From assembly GCA_947469485.1 (NCBI GenBank), contig CANIPU010000019.1, forward strand, positions 1 through 58,488: a stretch of DNA of 58,488 nucleotides, given 5' to 3'. Made by a program: the position numbers and the translations under genes. Under the pieces are notes generated by a model. The model had not been told where the DNA came from and did no database searches. It saw nothing but the letters and a program-made list of their open reading frames with translations. Positions 28,001 to 35,242 of this stretch are shown here, in pieces (the stretch's first letter is position 1; each line of letters begins with the position of its first letter). The stretch comes from Chitinophagaceae bacterium. Lineage in GTDB: Bacteria; Bacteroidota; Bacteroidia; Chitinophagales; UBA10324.

Positions 28001-29768
28001 CATTTCTGTAAATGTGAAGGATGACTTATATGATATTGAATCGAAAGGAATTTATGTGCCTGGAAATAAAAAAGATTCTATCAACTTTAAAATTGAAATT
28101 GTAAAATGTGAACTACCAATTCTCGGAAAATATTTAGGCGATTATATTTCAAATGTCGAAGGCAAAGTAGCCGGACAAGTTTTTATTGCAGGATCAACTG
28201 ATAGACCAATTCTTTCAGGTTCGTTAGTAATTCCTTCAGCTACTACTAAAATAAATTATTTAGGAACATCCTATAGTTTTAGTGGTGAAACTGTTAAACT
28301 ATACGAAAACCGAATTGATTTGGGGGAATTTACAATTTACGATGACAAGGGAAATTCGGCAGTCGCAGGAGGAGAAATTACCCATAAATATCTGTCAGAC
28401 TTCAATTTAAAATTGCATTTAACAACAAAAAACTTTCATCTGTTAAATACAACTCAATTTGATAATACTGCTTTTTATGGAAATGCTTTCGCTGGTGGAA
28501 CTTTATTAATAAATGGAAATATTGATGCCCTTGATTTAAGTGCAACTTTAACATCAAATCAAGGCACAGAAATTTCTATTCCTGTTTCTGACGAAGCCTC
28601 AGTATCCGGAAACTCATTTGTAAGATTTGTAAACAGGAACGATTCAATAAAGCTGATAAAAAATATTGCAAACGAAACTGCAGCAAATCTTAAACTCAAT
28701 TTCGATCTTAGTCTTAACCCGCTAGCCAAGGTTAACATAATTTTTGATCAAAAAGCAGGCGATATTATTTCTGGTACCGGGAATGGAAATGTCCGTTTAG
28801 AGATAGATCTGGATGGTAACTTTAATATGTTTGGAAATTATATAATAGAAAAAGGTGATTACAATTTCACCCTTCAAAATTTCTTCAATAAAAAGTTCGC
28901 AATTGACAAAGGAAGTTCCGTTTCATGGAATGGAGATCCATATCTTGCTCAAATTGATATTAAAGCAATTTATTCACTTAGTCGCGTATCATTTTCTGAT
29001 TTGGTATCACAGGATTTAAGTCAACTTTCTGAATCAGATAAAAAGGACATTGAAAAAAAAGTTCCTATTGATGTTTCTATGCAGTTGACTGGATCTTTAT
29101 TAACACCAAATATTGCTTTCGATATTCGGCAGCCTAAATCAGAGTCAAGTTCTAATTCATTTGCATCAAGAAAATTAGGTGAAATTAGAGCAGACGAAAA
29201 TGAATTAAACAAACAGGTGTTTGGTCTACTTATGATTAACAGATTTCTTCCTCCTGATGCAAATACGGGTGGATTAGTTTCAAGTGGAGTTACAACAAGC
29301 GTTAGTGAATTTTTATTTAATCAGCTAAGCTATTGGGCTTCTCAGAATAAATTCAATATTGGTGTCGGCTTAAATTATACTGGTGGATCTTCAACAGCTC
29401 TTCCAAATTCAAATGGAAATATAGTTGACCCTAATTTACAAAGAAGAGAACTTCAATTAGTATTAACAAAGTCATTTTTCCATGATAGAGTCTCTATTGA
29501 TATTGGTGGAAATCTTGATGTAAATAACACTACCCAAACCAATAAAGCCAACGCCTATTTATCTGACTTCACAGTAGAATATAAAATAACGCCTGATGGT
29601 CGTTTTGCCGCTCGCGCCTTTAGCAGAAGTCAATATGATATTATTGAAGAACGAAACAGAGATACCTATGGTGTTTCATTATCATTCCGAAAAGACTTTA
29701 ATAAGTTCGGGGACTTGTTTAGATCTGAAAGAGATAAAAAAAAGATAAGGCTTAATAAGAAGAAATAA
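25047..29768 (+). CDS. TamB-domain translocation/assembly protein
   Basis: A 1573-residue AsmA/TamB-type protein. One N-terminal transmembrane helix (KVLMWVLTSLILLFGIVYIL) anchors it in the inner membrane; the long beta-rich body would span the periplasm, and the C-terminal TamB (DUF490) region (about residues 1200-1550) includes 'GNGNVRLEIDLDGNFNMFGNYIIEKGDYNFTL' and 'FFHDRVSIDIGGNL'. The family is linked to outer-membrane protein assembly and anterograde phospholipid transport. The start is GTG at 25047; the next in-frame ATG is ten codons later and would remove the basic residues before the helix. A bidirectional terminator follows the stop. Confidence 0.9.
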   Translation: MILKRIAKVLMWVLTSLILLFGIVYILIQQPKVQTYLVHKVSDYLSNTLQTKVNVKSVNIQFFTTAVIEEILIEDKKKDTILYAGNIKARFGVFELFNQNFEIKNLTLENARIRLFRGQNDSDFNYQFIADAFASNDTSTSKTKNPFLKIGTINLKNISFTFRDEPAVDVTVHVSELNIAFNKLSLDEPILNLSKIIIENPLVEVTSLFDSLPKMTSIEEPDTSIIHLNKKSFVLLVDKFQMNNGHFIYIKENREADSLRFDLNHMDFTNINFDVENGKFLLDTISGFIKNLTAHEKSGLDIKRLTANARVTPNESVLDNLILQLPRSEIQDRIVFQYLNFTAFYDFISSVNMRADFKKSYLTLSDLSCFAPELKNMVDPTEVNGKLAGTVDNLKIKELYLKSAKQTIVKGKGTIQGLPSIDGMFFDMQFDEVISSANDLKIIYPEISLPKEVVRAGTISLKGNATGFLNDFVGNILINTDEGMIQTDLNMKLNQGIPKYSGSISTSNFDLGKIFNIQGSIGKASFSTTIAGSGIMLTDVNTTLVSHIEKFEALDYEYKNITVNGILDSKIFNGKLVINDENIQLDFQGKVDLQDSIPEYDFFAKVINAKLDKLGFISRPLIFSSNLSINLKGQNPLTGSGLITADQTIISDETDSYKLKALSFSVEELNDQEKKLELRSDIISIDINGQFNLPELPDAIIASFKNYLPSLPTTVIDSPSIQKFDFAIKLKEMKDFNNFFLKGTEGFSNTSINGFFNNEISEISFNGIIPFVKYGKTFSNDMVLIGETNQGMLSLSLTSNFLQVNDSLKILDPFISATLENDKVLFNIKANDISGKYKIDLLAKAYGKGEKIHLNFLPSLLLLNGQDWSFNNSNEILIGNKYLQFFNTDLIHNNQSIRIQNIASADTSDIKLSFNNLQIEDFYNLFMFNNYQVKGRVTGYANIMNIFDAPRYSANLTTLQFGLNGDSADKVIAIVDYDPDIDQMNISVNVKDDLYDIESKGIYVPGNKKDSINFKIEIVKCELPILGKYLGDYISNVEGKVAGQVFIAGSTDRPILSGSLVIPSATTKINYLGTSYSFSGETVKLYENRIDLGEFTIYDDKGNSAVAGGEITHKYLSDFNLKLHLTTKNFHLLNTTQFDNTAFYGNAFAGGTLLINGNIDALDLSATLTSNQGTEISIPVSDEASVSGNSFVRFVNRNDSIKLIKNIANETAANLKLNFDLSLNPLAKVNIIFDQKAGDIISGTGNGNVRLEIDLDGNFNMFGNYIIEKGDYNFTLQNFFNKKFAIDKGSSVSWNGDPYLAQIDIKAIYSLSRVSFSDLVSQDLSQLSESDKKDIEKKVPIDVSMQLTGSLLTPNIAFDIRQPKSESSSNSFASRKLGEIRADENELNKQVFGLLMINRFLPPDANTGGLVSSGVTTSVSEFLFNQLSYWASQNKFNIGVGLNYTGGSSTALPNSNGNIVDPNLQRRELQLVLTKSFFHDRVSIDIGGNLDVNNTTQTNKANAYLSDFTVEYKITPDGRFAARAFSRSQYDIIEERNRDTYGVSLSFRKDFNKFGDLFRSERDKKKIRLNKKK

Positions 29769-29770
29769 AA

Positions 29771-29802
29771 AAAAACCATTCAGATAATTCTGAATGGTTT
29801 TT
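29771..29802. terminator. Bidirectional terminator after tamB-like gene
   Basis: Thirteen-base perfect stem AAAAACCATTCAG / CTGAATGGTTTTT (29771-29783 with 29790-29802) with a 6-base loop. It serves the convergent tamB-like and secreted-protein genes. Confidence 0.9.
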
Positions 29803-29825
29803 AACTATATTTTTATTTAAAAATT

Positions 29826-30722
29826 CTATTTCTTAATGCTGAATTTACCAGTAGAAATGATGTTATTATTTCTGTCAGCAACCTGATAGAAATACAAACC
29901 ATTATTTAATCCTTCAGTTGAAACACTTATTTGAGCTGAAGAAACTTCAATTGATTTTACTTTTTTACCTAGTATATCATAAATATTCAAAGCCTTAGCA
30001 GATGAAATATTCGAAATTGAAAAATTCACTGATTCTGAAGATGGATTAGGATACACAGCAATTGAAACTGAATTGTTAGCCAAATTAGTAACTCCAGCTA
30101 CAGTTCCGCTGAAAGAAATATCATCAACAAATAACTCACTACCATCTTGAGCGGCAGCAAGATTTTTTGAAGAAAGCAATATAACCATTGCTGAATCAGG
30201 ACTTTGAGTTGACATGTAGGTAAAATCTTGAGAAAATGCTGTATAAGAAGCTACACCGCCGTAGTTTTTAATTGCATACGCAATTGTATCTCTGCCTGTG
30301 GCAGTTCTTTTAAAGAGAAATGCAATTAATGTAGCACTATCAGTTGAAGACGGAGTATACTTCATAAAACCATTAAATAAATCAGCGCGATTTGTATAAG
30401 CGAATCCTCCAACGAATTTTACACCCAATCCCTGAAGAACGATATCTCCAGTACATGCTGCACCAGGTACAACATATCCTAAACCAGTTGCCGCTGATGT
30501 AACTTTTATAGCAAAGGTTCCACCATGCTTATCAGTTGTTTTAAAAACATTTGAAATTCCGGCTTGAGCAGCTAATGCATTGCTGGTTTTCCAACTGTTA
30601 GGTTCTTCATAAGAGGCAACAGCTGTCCAATCTTCTAACCCAAAATTTGGTATCAATTGAGCGTAAGATTTAAGGTTTAACAAAAGAGCAATTGAAATTG
30701 CTGTAAGAAAAATTCTTTTCAT
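29826..30722 (-). CDS. Secreted protein with T9SS type A sorting domain
   Basis: A 298-residue exported protein. The signal peptide is MKRIFLTAISIALLLNLKSYAQ. Residues about 25-210 look like a jelly-roll/CBM-like domain ('IPNFGLEDWTAVASYEEPNSWKTSN', ending 'LFVDDISFSG'), the pattern of carbohydrate-binding modules often annotated PCMD or CBM. The last ~75 residues are a type A T9SS sorting domain ('VYPNPSSESVNF', 'IYDILGKKV', 'LNNGLYFYQV', 'GKFSIKK'). Its ligand is unknown. It ends at a bidirectional terminator shared with the tamB-like gene. Confidence 0.85.
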   Translation of the reverse strand: MKRIFLTAISIALLLNLKSYAQLIPNFGLEDWTAVASYEEPNSWKTSNALAAQAGISNVFKTTDKHGGTFAIKVTSAATGLGYVVPGAACTGDIVLQGLGVKFVGGFAYTNRADLFNGFMKYTPSSTDSATLIAFLFKRTATGRDTIAYAIKNYGGVASYTAFSQDFTYMSTQSPDSAMVILLSSKNLAAAQDGSELFVDDISFSGTVAGVTNLANNSVSIAVYPNPSSESVNFSISNISSAKALNIYDILGKKVKSIEVSSAQISVSTEGLNNGLYFYQVADRNNNIISTGKFSIKK

Positions 30723-30832
30723 TTTTATTTATTTTAGTTTTTAAGGTTTAATTTCAGAGGATAAACATACATAATTCATTTCTTTTAATGCATTTTTTAT
30801 TGAAGAAGTATCTTTAAAAATGACATTTTTCT

Positions 30833-30873
30833 GACAAAAAAAATCGCCAACCCTTTGCAGAGTTTGGCGATTT
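30833..30873 (-). terminator. Rho-independent terminator after the 146-residue secreted-protein gene
   Basis: On the minus strand, stem AAATCGCCAA / TTGGCGATTT (30864-30873 with 30841-30850), a 13-base loop, then a run of T (complement of the A-run ending at 30843). Confidence 0.85.
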
Positions 30874-30901
30874 AACCAAATCAAAACCAAATATTATTAT
30901 T

Positions 30902-31342
30902 TTATTTATTCAATGTCATTGTTTCAAAATAAGCCTGATTATTATATAAGGCCGCCACAAATGCAGTTCCCGGAATAAAACTTCTCATAGGATCAATATT
31001 TACAATTAGTTGACCATAAGGATTTGAATTTAATTCTTTTACAAAAATTACTTTACCGGAAACATCATAAGCAACAACCTTTACAGGGGCATTTGGCAAA
31101 GCATCATCAACTGAAATATAATTGGTTCCTTTTCCTGGAAATGAATATAGAGTAAAATCTGCTTCCTTCATCATTCGAACCGGTGCTTTAATTTTCTTTT
31201 GAATACTGTTACCAACTGCTCTTGCTTCATGATTTACCTGTCTGTAATTAACATTTTCTTTTTCATTAGCAGATTGTGAAAAAGCTGAAAAACTAGAAGT
31301 CAGTAGAATTAAAAGGGCTAAAAAGGCGTAGTTTTTTTTCAT
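30902..31342 (-). CDS. Small secreted protein, possible divergent T9SS-type C-terminal fold
   Basis: A 146-residue protein with a clear signal peptide (MKKNYAFLALLILLTSSFSAFSQ). The middle is basic ('AVGNSIQKKIKAPVRMMKE'). The last ~80 residues ('VKVVAYDVSGKVIFVKEL', then 'GQLIVNIDP...PGTAFVAALYNN') echo the strand order of type A sorting domains ('IYDVLGKEV...L..G.Y'), but the usual 'PNP' and final 'K.V' are not evident. I do not recognise a family. It has its own terminator downstream and lies next to tRNA-Leu. Confidence 0.72.
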   Translation of the reverse strand: MKKNYAFLALLILLTSSFSAFSQSANEKENVNYRQVNHEARAVGNSIQKKIKAPVRMMKEADFTLYSFPGKGTNYISVDDALPNAPVKVVAYDVSGKVIFVKELNSNPYGQLIVNIDPMRSFIPGTAFVAALYNNQAYFETMTLNK

Positions 31343-31401
31343 TTCTTAAATATTTTGATGCCCTTAACGCTATCAAAATAAAAAGGTTATAAAAAATCAA
31401 G

Positions 31402-31430
31402 AAAAATCTCTTTTATGAATAAAAAAGAGA
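31402..31430 (-). terminator. Probable terminator for tRNA-Leu(GAG)
   Basis: On the minus strand, stem TCTCTTTT / AAAAGAGA (31423-31430 with 31407-31414), an 8-base loop and TTTTTC after it. AT-rich, so moderately supported. Confidence 0.55.
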
Positions 31431-31449
31431 AAAAAGAAGATTGCAATTG

Positions 31450-31531
31450 TGCCCGGAACGAGATTCGAACTCGTACACCTTACGGCGCCACCCCCTCAAG
31501 ATGGTGCGTCTGCCAATTTCGCCACCCGGGC
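31450..31531 (-). tRNA. tRNA-Leu (anticodon GAG)
   Basis: An 82-base class II tRNA. Acceptor GCCCGGG pairs with TCCGGGC (one G-U). The anticodon stem is CCATC / GGTGG with loop TTGAGGG, giving anticodon GAG. A long variable arm (GCGCCGTAAGGTGT) and the T-loop TTCGAAT are present. The 3' CCA is not encoded. A promoter-like element lies 15 bases upstream. Confidence 0.93.
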
Positions 31532-31546
31532 ATTTTCAGTGAGGCG

Positions 31547-31577
31547 CAAATTTAATCGCCAAATCTTCATTAAGAAA
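31547..31577 (-). promoter_or_regulatory. Bacteroidota-type promoter for tRNA-Leu(GAG)
   Basis: On the minus strand, TTTC (31574-31577), a 19-base spacer and TAAATTTG (31547-31554). The -7 box matches TAnnTTTG exactly and the -33 box matches three of four. Spacing to the tRNA start is suitable. Confidence 0.62.
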
Positions 31578-31675
31578 TTAATAGCAACATCTAATCAATT
31601 TAGATCGGCTTCTCTTAATAATGCGTTAAAATGTATTTGAGCCATTCAATTTTTCCGAAGATATTTGTATGTGAA

Positions 31676-33646
31676 ATGACTATAACTAATAAGACAGACC
31701 CTTTAATTCTAATTTTCAAAATACTAATCGGTCTATCCTTATCAAGCGCAGCTTATGGACAAATACAGTACGATCCAAGTGAAGAAATTGAATTCTTTAA
31801 AACTGAAAACGCAAATAACATTCGGTTATTAAATTTTTTTTCTGATCCCAGAGCTAATAATATTGATATTTATTATACCCGCTTTGATTTAGCTCTTGAT
31901 CCTGATACACTTTTTGTAAAAGGAAATATTAATACTTCCTTCCTTTCAAAAACTAATATTGACACTTTGTATTTTGATTTGGATGGTTCTATGACTGTTG
32001 ATTCCGTTATCTACCATAATGCTTCGGTGATTTTTATTCAACCTGTAAATAATTCCTTTTGGATAATTCCATCGCAACAAATTTTAACAGGAACAAAAGA
32101 TTCTGTAGTCATTTATTATCAAGGAGTACCTACAGGTGATGGTTTTGGAGGTTTTCAAAAAGGCATTCATAATTCAACACAAAAGAGTTTGTTTAATTTA
32201 TCCGAACCCTACTCTTCAAGAAACTGGTGGCCTTGCAAACAATCACTAACAGATAAAATTGATTCAATTGATATTGTTATCCATCATCCTGAAATATATA
32301 AAGCAGCTTCAAATGGTTTGCTCATTTCTGAAATTTCGAATGCCGGATACACAACTACTCATTGGAAACATAATTATCCGATTGCGCCTTACTTAATTGG
32401 GGTAGCTGTTGCAAACTATAATGTATATGAAGATACGGTTCATTTCATTTCAGGTGATTCTTTGATTATTCTTAATTATGTATTTCCTGAATCAATTGAT
32501 ACAGCAAAAAAATATTCAAAAGAATTGCTACCTGTATTGAAGTTTTACTCAGAAACTTTTGGTGATTACCCATTTATGAAAGAGAAATATGGTCATGCTC
32601 AATGGACTTTAAAGGGTGGCATGGAACATCAAACAATGAGTTTTGTTGGAAGCATGAATTATTCTCTTATAACACATGAACTTGCTCATCAGTGGTTCGG
32701 AGATAAAGTAACATGTGGTACCTGGAGAGATATATGGCTCAACGAAGGTTTCGCTACTTACTGCACCGGGTTATGCTTCGAGAAATTCTATCCTTCTCAA
32801 TTTCAAAATTGGAAGGAAAACACTTTGTCGAGTATAAAAGATGCAATGCCTCAAACAATTTGGGTTTGGGATACCAGTTGGTCTGTTCGGATTTTTGACT
32901 ATAAACTAACTTATGCAAAAGGAGCTTATTTACTAAATATGTTAAGGTGGAAATTAGGAGATGAAGATTTTTTTGCTGGAATAAAAAGTTATCAATCTGA
33001 TATAGATCTTGCTTACAACTTTGCCCAAGTTCCAGATTTGATTGAACATTTTGAAAACCAAAGTGGTCAGGATCTAAATGAGTTTTTTAATCAATGGTAT
33101 TATGGAGGAGGCTATCCTTCTTATCACTTACAATGGAAGCAAAACAACAATAATTCAGTTTCGGTTTATGTAGAGCAAGAAACAAGCATTCCGGAAAGTA
33201 TTCAGTTTTTTTCAATGCCCATTCCTATACAATTTATTGGCGATGGTTATGATACAATAGTTCGATTTGAAAATGATTTTAATGGACAATTATTTTCTAT
33301 TGACCTGCCGTTTAAGGTTGATTCCATTTCTTTTGATCCAGACTTGAATTTAATTTCGTTTGCAAACACTGTTGTCAGAGTGCCGGGATTTAATGATGCA
33401 TCTCTTTCACTTTTCCCAAACCCTTCATCAAGTGATTTAAATTTGTTTTATAGTGTTGATTTTATTCCTTTATCTATTTCAATTGTTGATGAAGCCGGAA
33501 GAGAATTGTTTTCCTCTGAAATAAAAGCTGATAGATATTCAGGAAAATATCCCATACATGCAAATTCAATATCCGCAGGAATTTATTTTATAAAAGTAAA
33601 AAGTGAATGGAGTGAACGAACTCTAAAATGGGTAAAGGCAAATTGA
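31676..33646 (+). CDS. Secreted M1-family metallopeptidase with T9SS type A sorting domain
   Basis: A 656-residue zinc aminopeptidase-like protein (from ATG 31676; an ATG at 31631 would add 15 residues ahead of the signal peptide). The zinc site is HELAHQW near residue 333, with the third ligand in 'WLNEGFATYC'. The substrate-binding motif usually read as GxMEN is GGMEHQ here. The C-terminal ~80 residues form a type A sorting domain ('LSLFPNPSSSDLNL', 'SAGIYFIKV', 'KWVKAN'), so the enzyme should be exported and attached or released by T9SS. It ends one base before the convergent fbp stop. Confidence 0.9.
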   Translation: MTITNKTDPLILIFKILIGLSLSSAAYGQIQYDPSEEIEFFKTENANNIRLLNFFSDPRANNIDIYYTRFDLALDPDTLFVKGNINTSFLSKTNIDTLYFDLDGSMTVDSVIYHNASVIFIQPVNNSFWIIPSQQILTGTKDSVVIYYQGVPTGDGFGGFQKGIHNSTQKSLFNLSEPYSSRNWWPCKQSLTDKIDSIDIVIHHPEIYKAASNGLLISEISNAGYTTTHWKHNYPIAPYLIGVAVANYNVYEDTVHFISGDSLIILNYVFPESIDTAKKYSKELLPVLKFYSETFGDYPFMKEKYGHAQWTLKGGMEHQTMSFVGSMNYSLITHELAHQWFGDKVTCGTWRDIWLNEGFATYCTGLCFEKFYPSQFQNWKENTLSSIKDAMPQTIWVWDTSWSVRIFDYKLTYAKGAYLLNMLRWKLGDEDFFAGIKSYQSDIDLAYNFAQVPDLIEHFENQSGQDLNEFFNQWYYGGGYPSYHLQWKQNNNNSVSVYVEQETSIPESIQFFSMPIPIQFIGDGYDTIVRFENDFNGQLFSIDLPFKVDSISFDPDLNLISFANTVVRVPGFNDASLSLFPNPSSSDLNLFYSVDFIPLSISIVDEAGRELFSSEIKADRYSGKYPIHANSISAGIYFIKVKSEWSERTLKWVKAN

Positions 33647-33647
33647 T

Positions 33648-34673
33648 TTATACCTTTTCAACCATTCTTGATTTACGAAGCATCTCTTCTGCTTTCTCTA
33701 CCATTTCGGCAGAACCAATATAAACAGGCAAGCGCTGGTGCAATTCGGTAGGTTCAATTTCCATTATAGCAATTTCACCGTTTGACGCTTTACCTCCTGC
33801 TTGTTCTGCTATGAATGCAAGCGGGTTGCATTCAAACAGCAAACGAAGCTTCCCTTTATTTGAAGGAGCAACCGGAGGGTACATGTAAATTCCTCCCTGT
33901 ATCATATTGCGATGAAAATCAGCAACCATTGAACCAATGTACCTAAATGAATAAGGTCTGCCAGTAGGTTTATCTTCAGTCGTGCACCAATCAATGTATC
34001 TGCGAATCGGCTCGGGGAATTTTATGTAATTACCTTGATTAACTGAATACACCTTTCCATTTCCTGGTATACGAATATCAGGGTGAGATAAAAAGAATTC
34101 GCCAACTGATGGATCAAGTGTAAAACCATTTACTCCATTTCCTGTTGTGAAAACCATCATGGTTGAGGAACCATAAATAACATATCCTGCTGCTACCTGT
34201 TGTGTGCCTTTCTGTAGAAAGTCTTCAGCTACACATGGTCCGGAAAGGCTAACACGACGGAAAATTGAAAATATTGTTCCGATAGAAACATTCACATCTA
34301 TATTACTACTACCATCTAATGGGTCTAGATTTACAACATATTTAGCATTCTGATGCTCGGTAAATGGAATGTATTCTTCACTTTCTTCAGATGCAATGCC
34401 GCAACATTCACCACTTACTTTTAATGCTGAAAGAAATTGATCGTTTGCAAATACATCTAATTTTTTCTGATCATCACCTGTTGAATTATGTGTTCCGGCA
34501 CTGCCAAGAATTTCAGTTACCAACCCAGCTTTGTTTACTTCACGGTTTACAATTTTAGATGCAAGTGCTATATCACGAAGCAATCCTGAAAGCTCGCCTG
34601 AAGAGTATGCAAAGTCCTTTTCTCTTTGAAATATAAATTCATCCAGTGTTATTAATTTACGGTAATTGTTCAT
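33648..34673 (-). CDS. fbp: Class I fructose-1,6-bisphosphatase
   Basis: A 341-residue gluconeogenic enzyme that hydrolyses fructose-1,6-bisphosphate to fructose-6-phosphate. The metal site is '[25 protein letters not shown]', and substrate residues lie in '[27 protein letters not shown]'. I chose ATG 34673: the longer frame would use a TTG at 34697 that overlaps a TAnnTTTG promoter element, and [13 protein letters not shown] is a normal family start. It is convergent with the M1 peptidase gene and divergent from the GNAT gene. Confidence 0.95.
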   Translation of the reverse strand: MNNYRKLITLDEFIFQREKDFAYSSGELSGLLRDIALASKIVNREVNKAGLVTEILGSAGTHNSTGDDQKKLDVFANDQFLSALKVSGECCGIASEESEEYIPFTEHQNAKYVVNLDPLDGSSNIDVNVSIGTIFSIFRRVSLSGPCVAEDFLQKGTQQVAAGYVIYGSSTMMVFTTGNGVNGFTLDPSVGEFFLSHPDIRIPGNGKVYSVNQGNYIKFPEPIRRYIDWCTTEDKPTGRPYSFRYIGSMVADFHRNMIQGGIYMYPPVAPSNKGKLRLLFECNPLAFIAEQAGGKASNGEIAIMEIEPTELHQRLPVYIGSAEMVEKAEEMLRKSRMVEKV

Positions 34674-34694
34674 CAGTAGGTTTCGGTTAGCCCA

Positions 34695-34702
34695 CAAATA
34701 TA
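34695..34702 (-). promoter_or_regulatory. Candidate -7 element for fbp
   Basis: TATATTTG on the minus strand, an exact TAnnTTTG match, 22 bases before the chosen fbp ATG. No TTTG is found 19 bases upstream. Confidence 0.4.
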
Positions 34703-34775
34703 CATTCTGTTTTTTAGTTAGCTATTCATGCAAAGCCGATAATTAAATCGTTTAATTTGCCCCAAATTTTTATCA

Positions 34776-35231
34776 ATGATTTCGATTAGAGATGCCGAGG
34801 CTAAGGATGTGAATGCAATGTATTCTCTTATTAATGAATTAGCCGTTTATGAGAAAGCACCTGAGCAGGTGATCAATTCTGAAGATGCTATGTTAAAAGA
34901 TGGATTTGGCTTGCAACCGCTTTTCAAAGCATTTATTGCTGAAAACGAAACAGGAATTATTGGAATGGCTTTGTGTTACCAGGCATACAGCACCTGGAAA
35001 GGAAAGTACATATATCTTGATGATTTAATTGTTACTGAAAGTGCAAGGAAAAGCGGAGCAGGAACATTATTGTTTGAAGCTGTCTATAATTATTCAAAAA
35101 CATTAAATGCTAATCAACTTCGGTGGCATGTGCTTGATTGGAACGAACCGGCCATTTCATTTTATAAAAAACATCCATGCACTTTTGATGAAGAATGGAT
35201 TACCTGTAAAATTGAAAAAGAAAATCTCTGA
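34776..35231 (+). CDS. GNAT-family N-acetyltransferase
   Basis: A 151-residue acetyl-CoA-dependent acetyltransferase of the spermidine/diamine N1-acetyltransferase-like type. The acetyl-CoA loop is 'VTESARKSGAGTLLFEAVYNYS', preceded by 'YIYLDDLIV' and followed by 'RWHVLDWNEPAISFYKK'. Full length for the family. It lies 11 bases before asnB, so the two are probably co-transcribed. Acceptor substrate not determined. Confidence 0.9.
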   Translation: MISIRDAEAKDVNAMYSLINELAVYEKAPEQVINSEDAMLKDGFGLQPLFKAFIAENETGIIGMALCYQAYSTWKGKYIYLDDLIVTESARKSGAGTLLFEAVYNYSKTLNANQLRWHVLDWNEPAISFYKKHPCTFDEEWITCKIEKENL

Positions 35232-35242
35232 AAGATAAATAG

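Noticed and set aside
31449-31640. Short plus-strand frame over tRNA-Leu
   Set aside because: It overlaps a complete tRNA gene on the other strand; 'GTRFELVHL' is the well-known spurious translation of tRNA antisense sequence.
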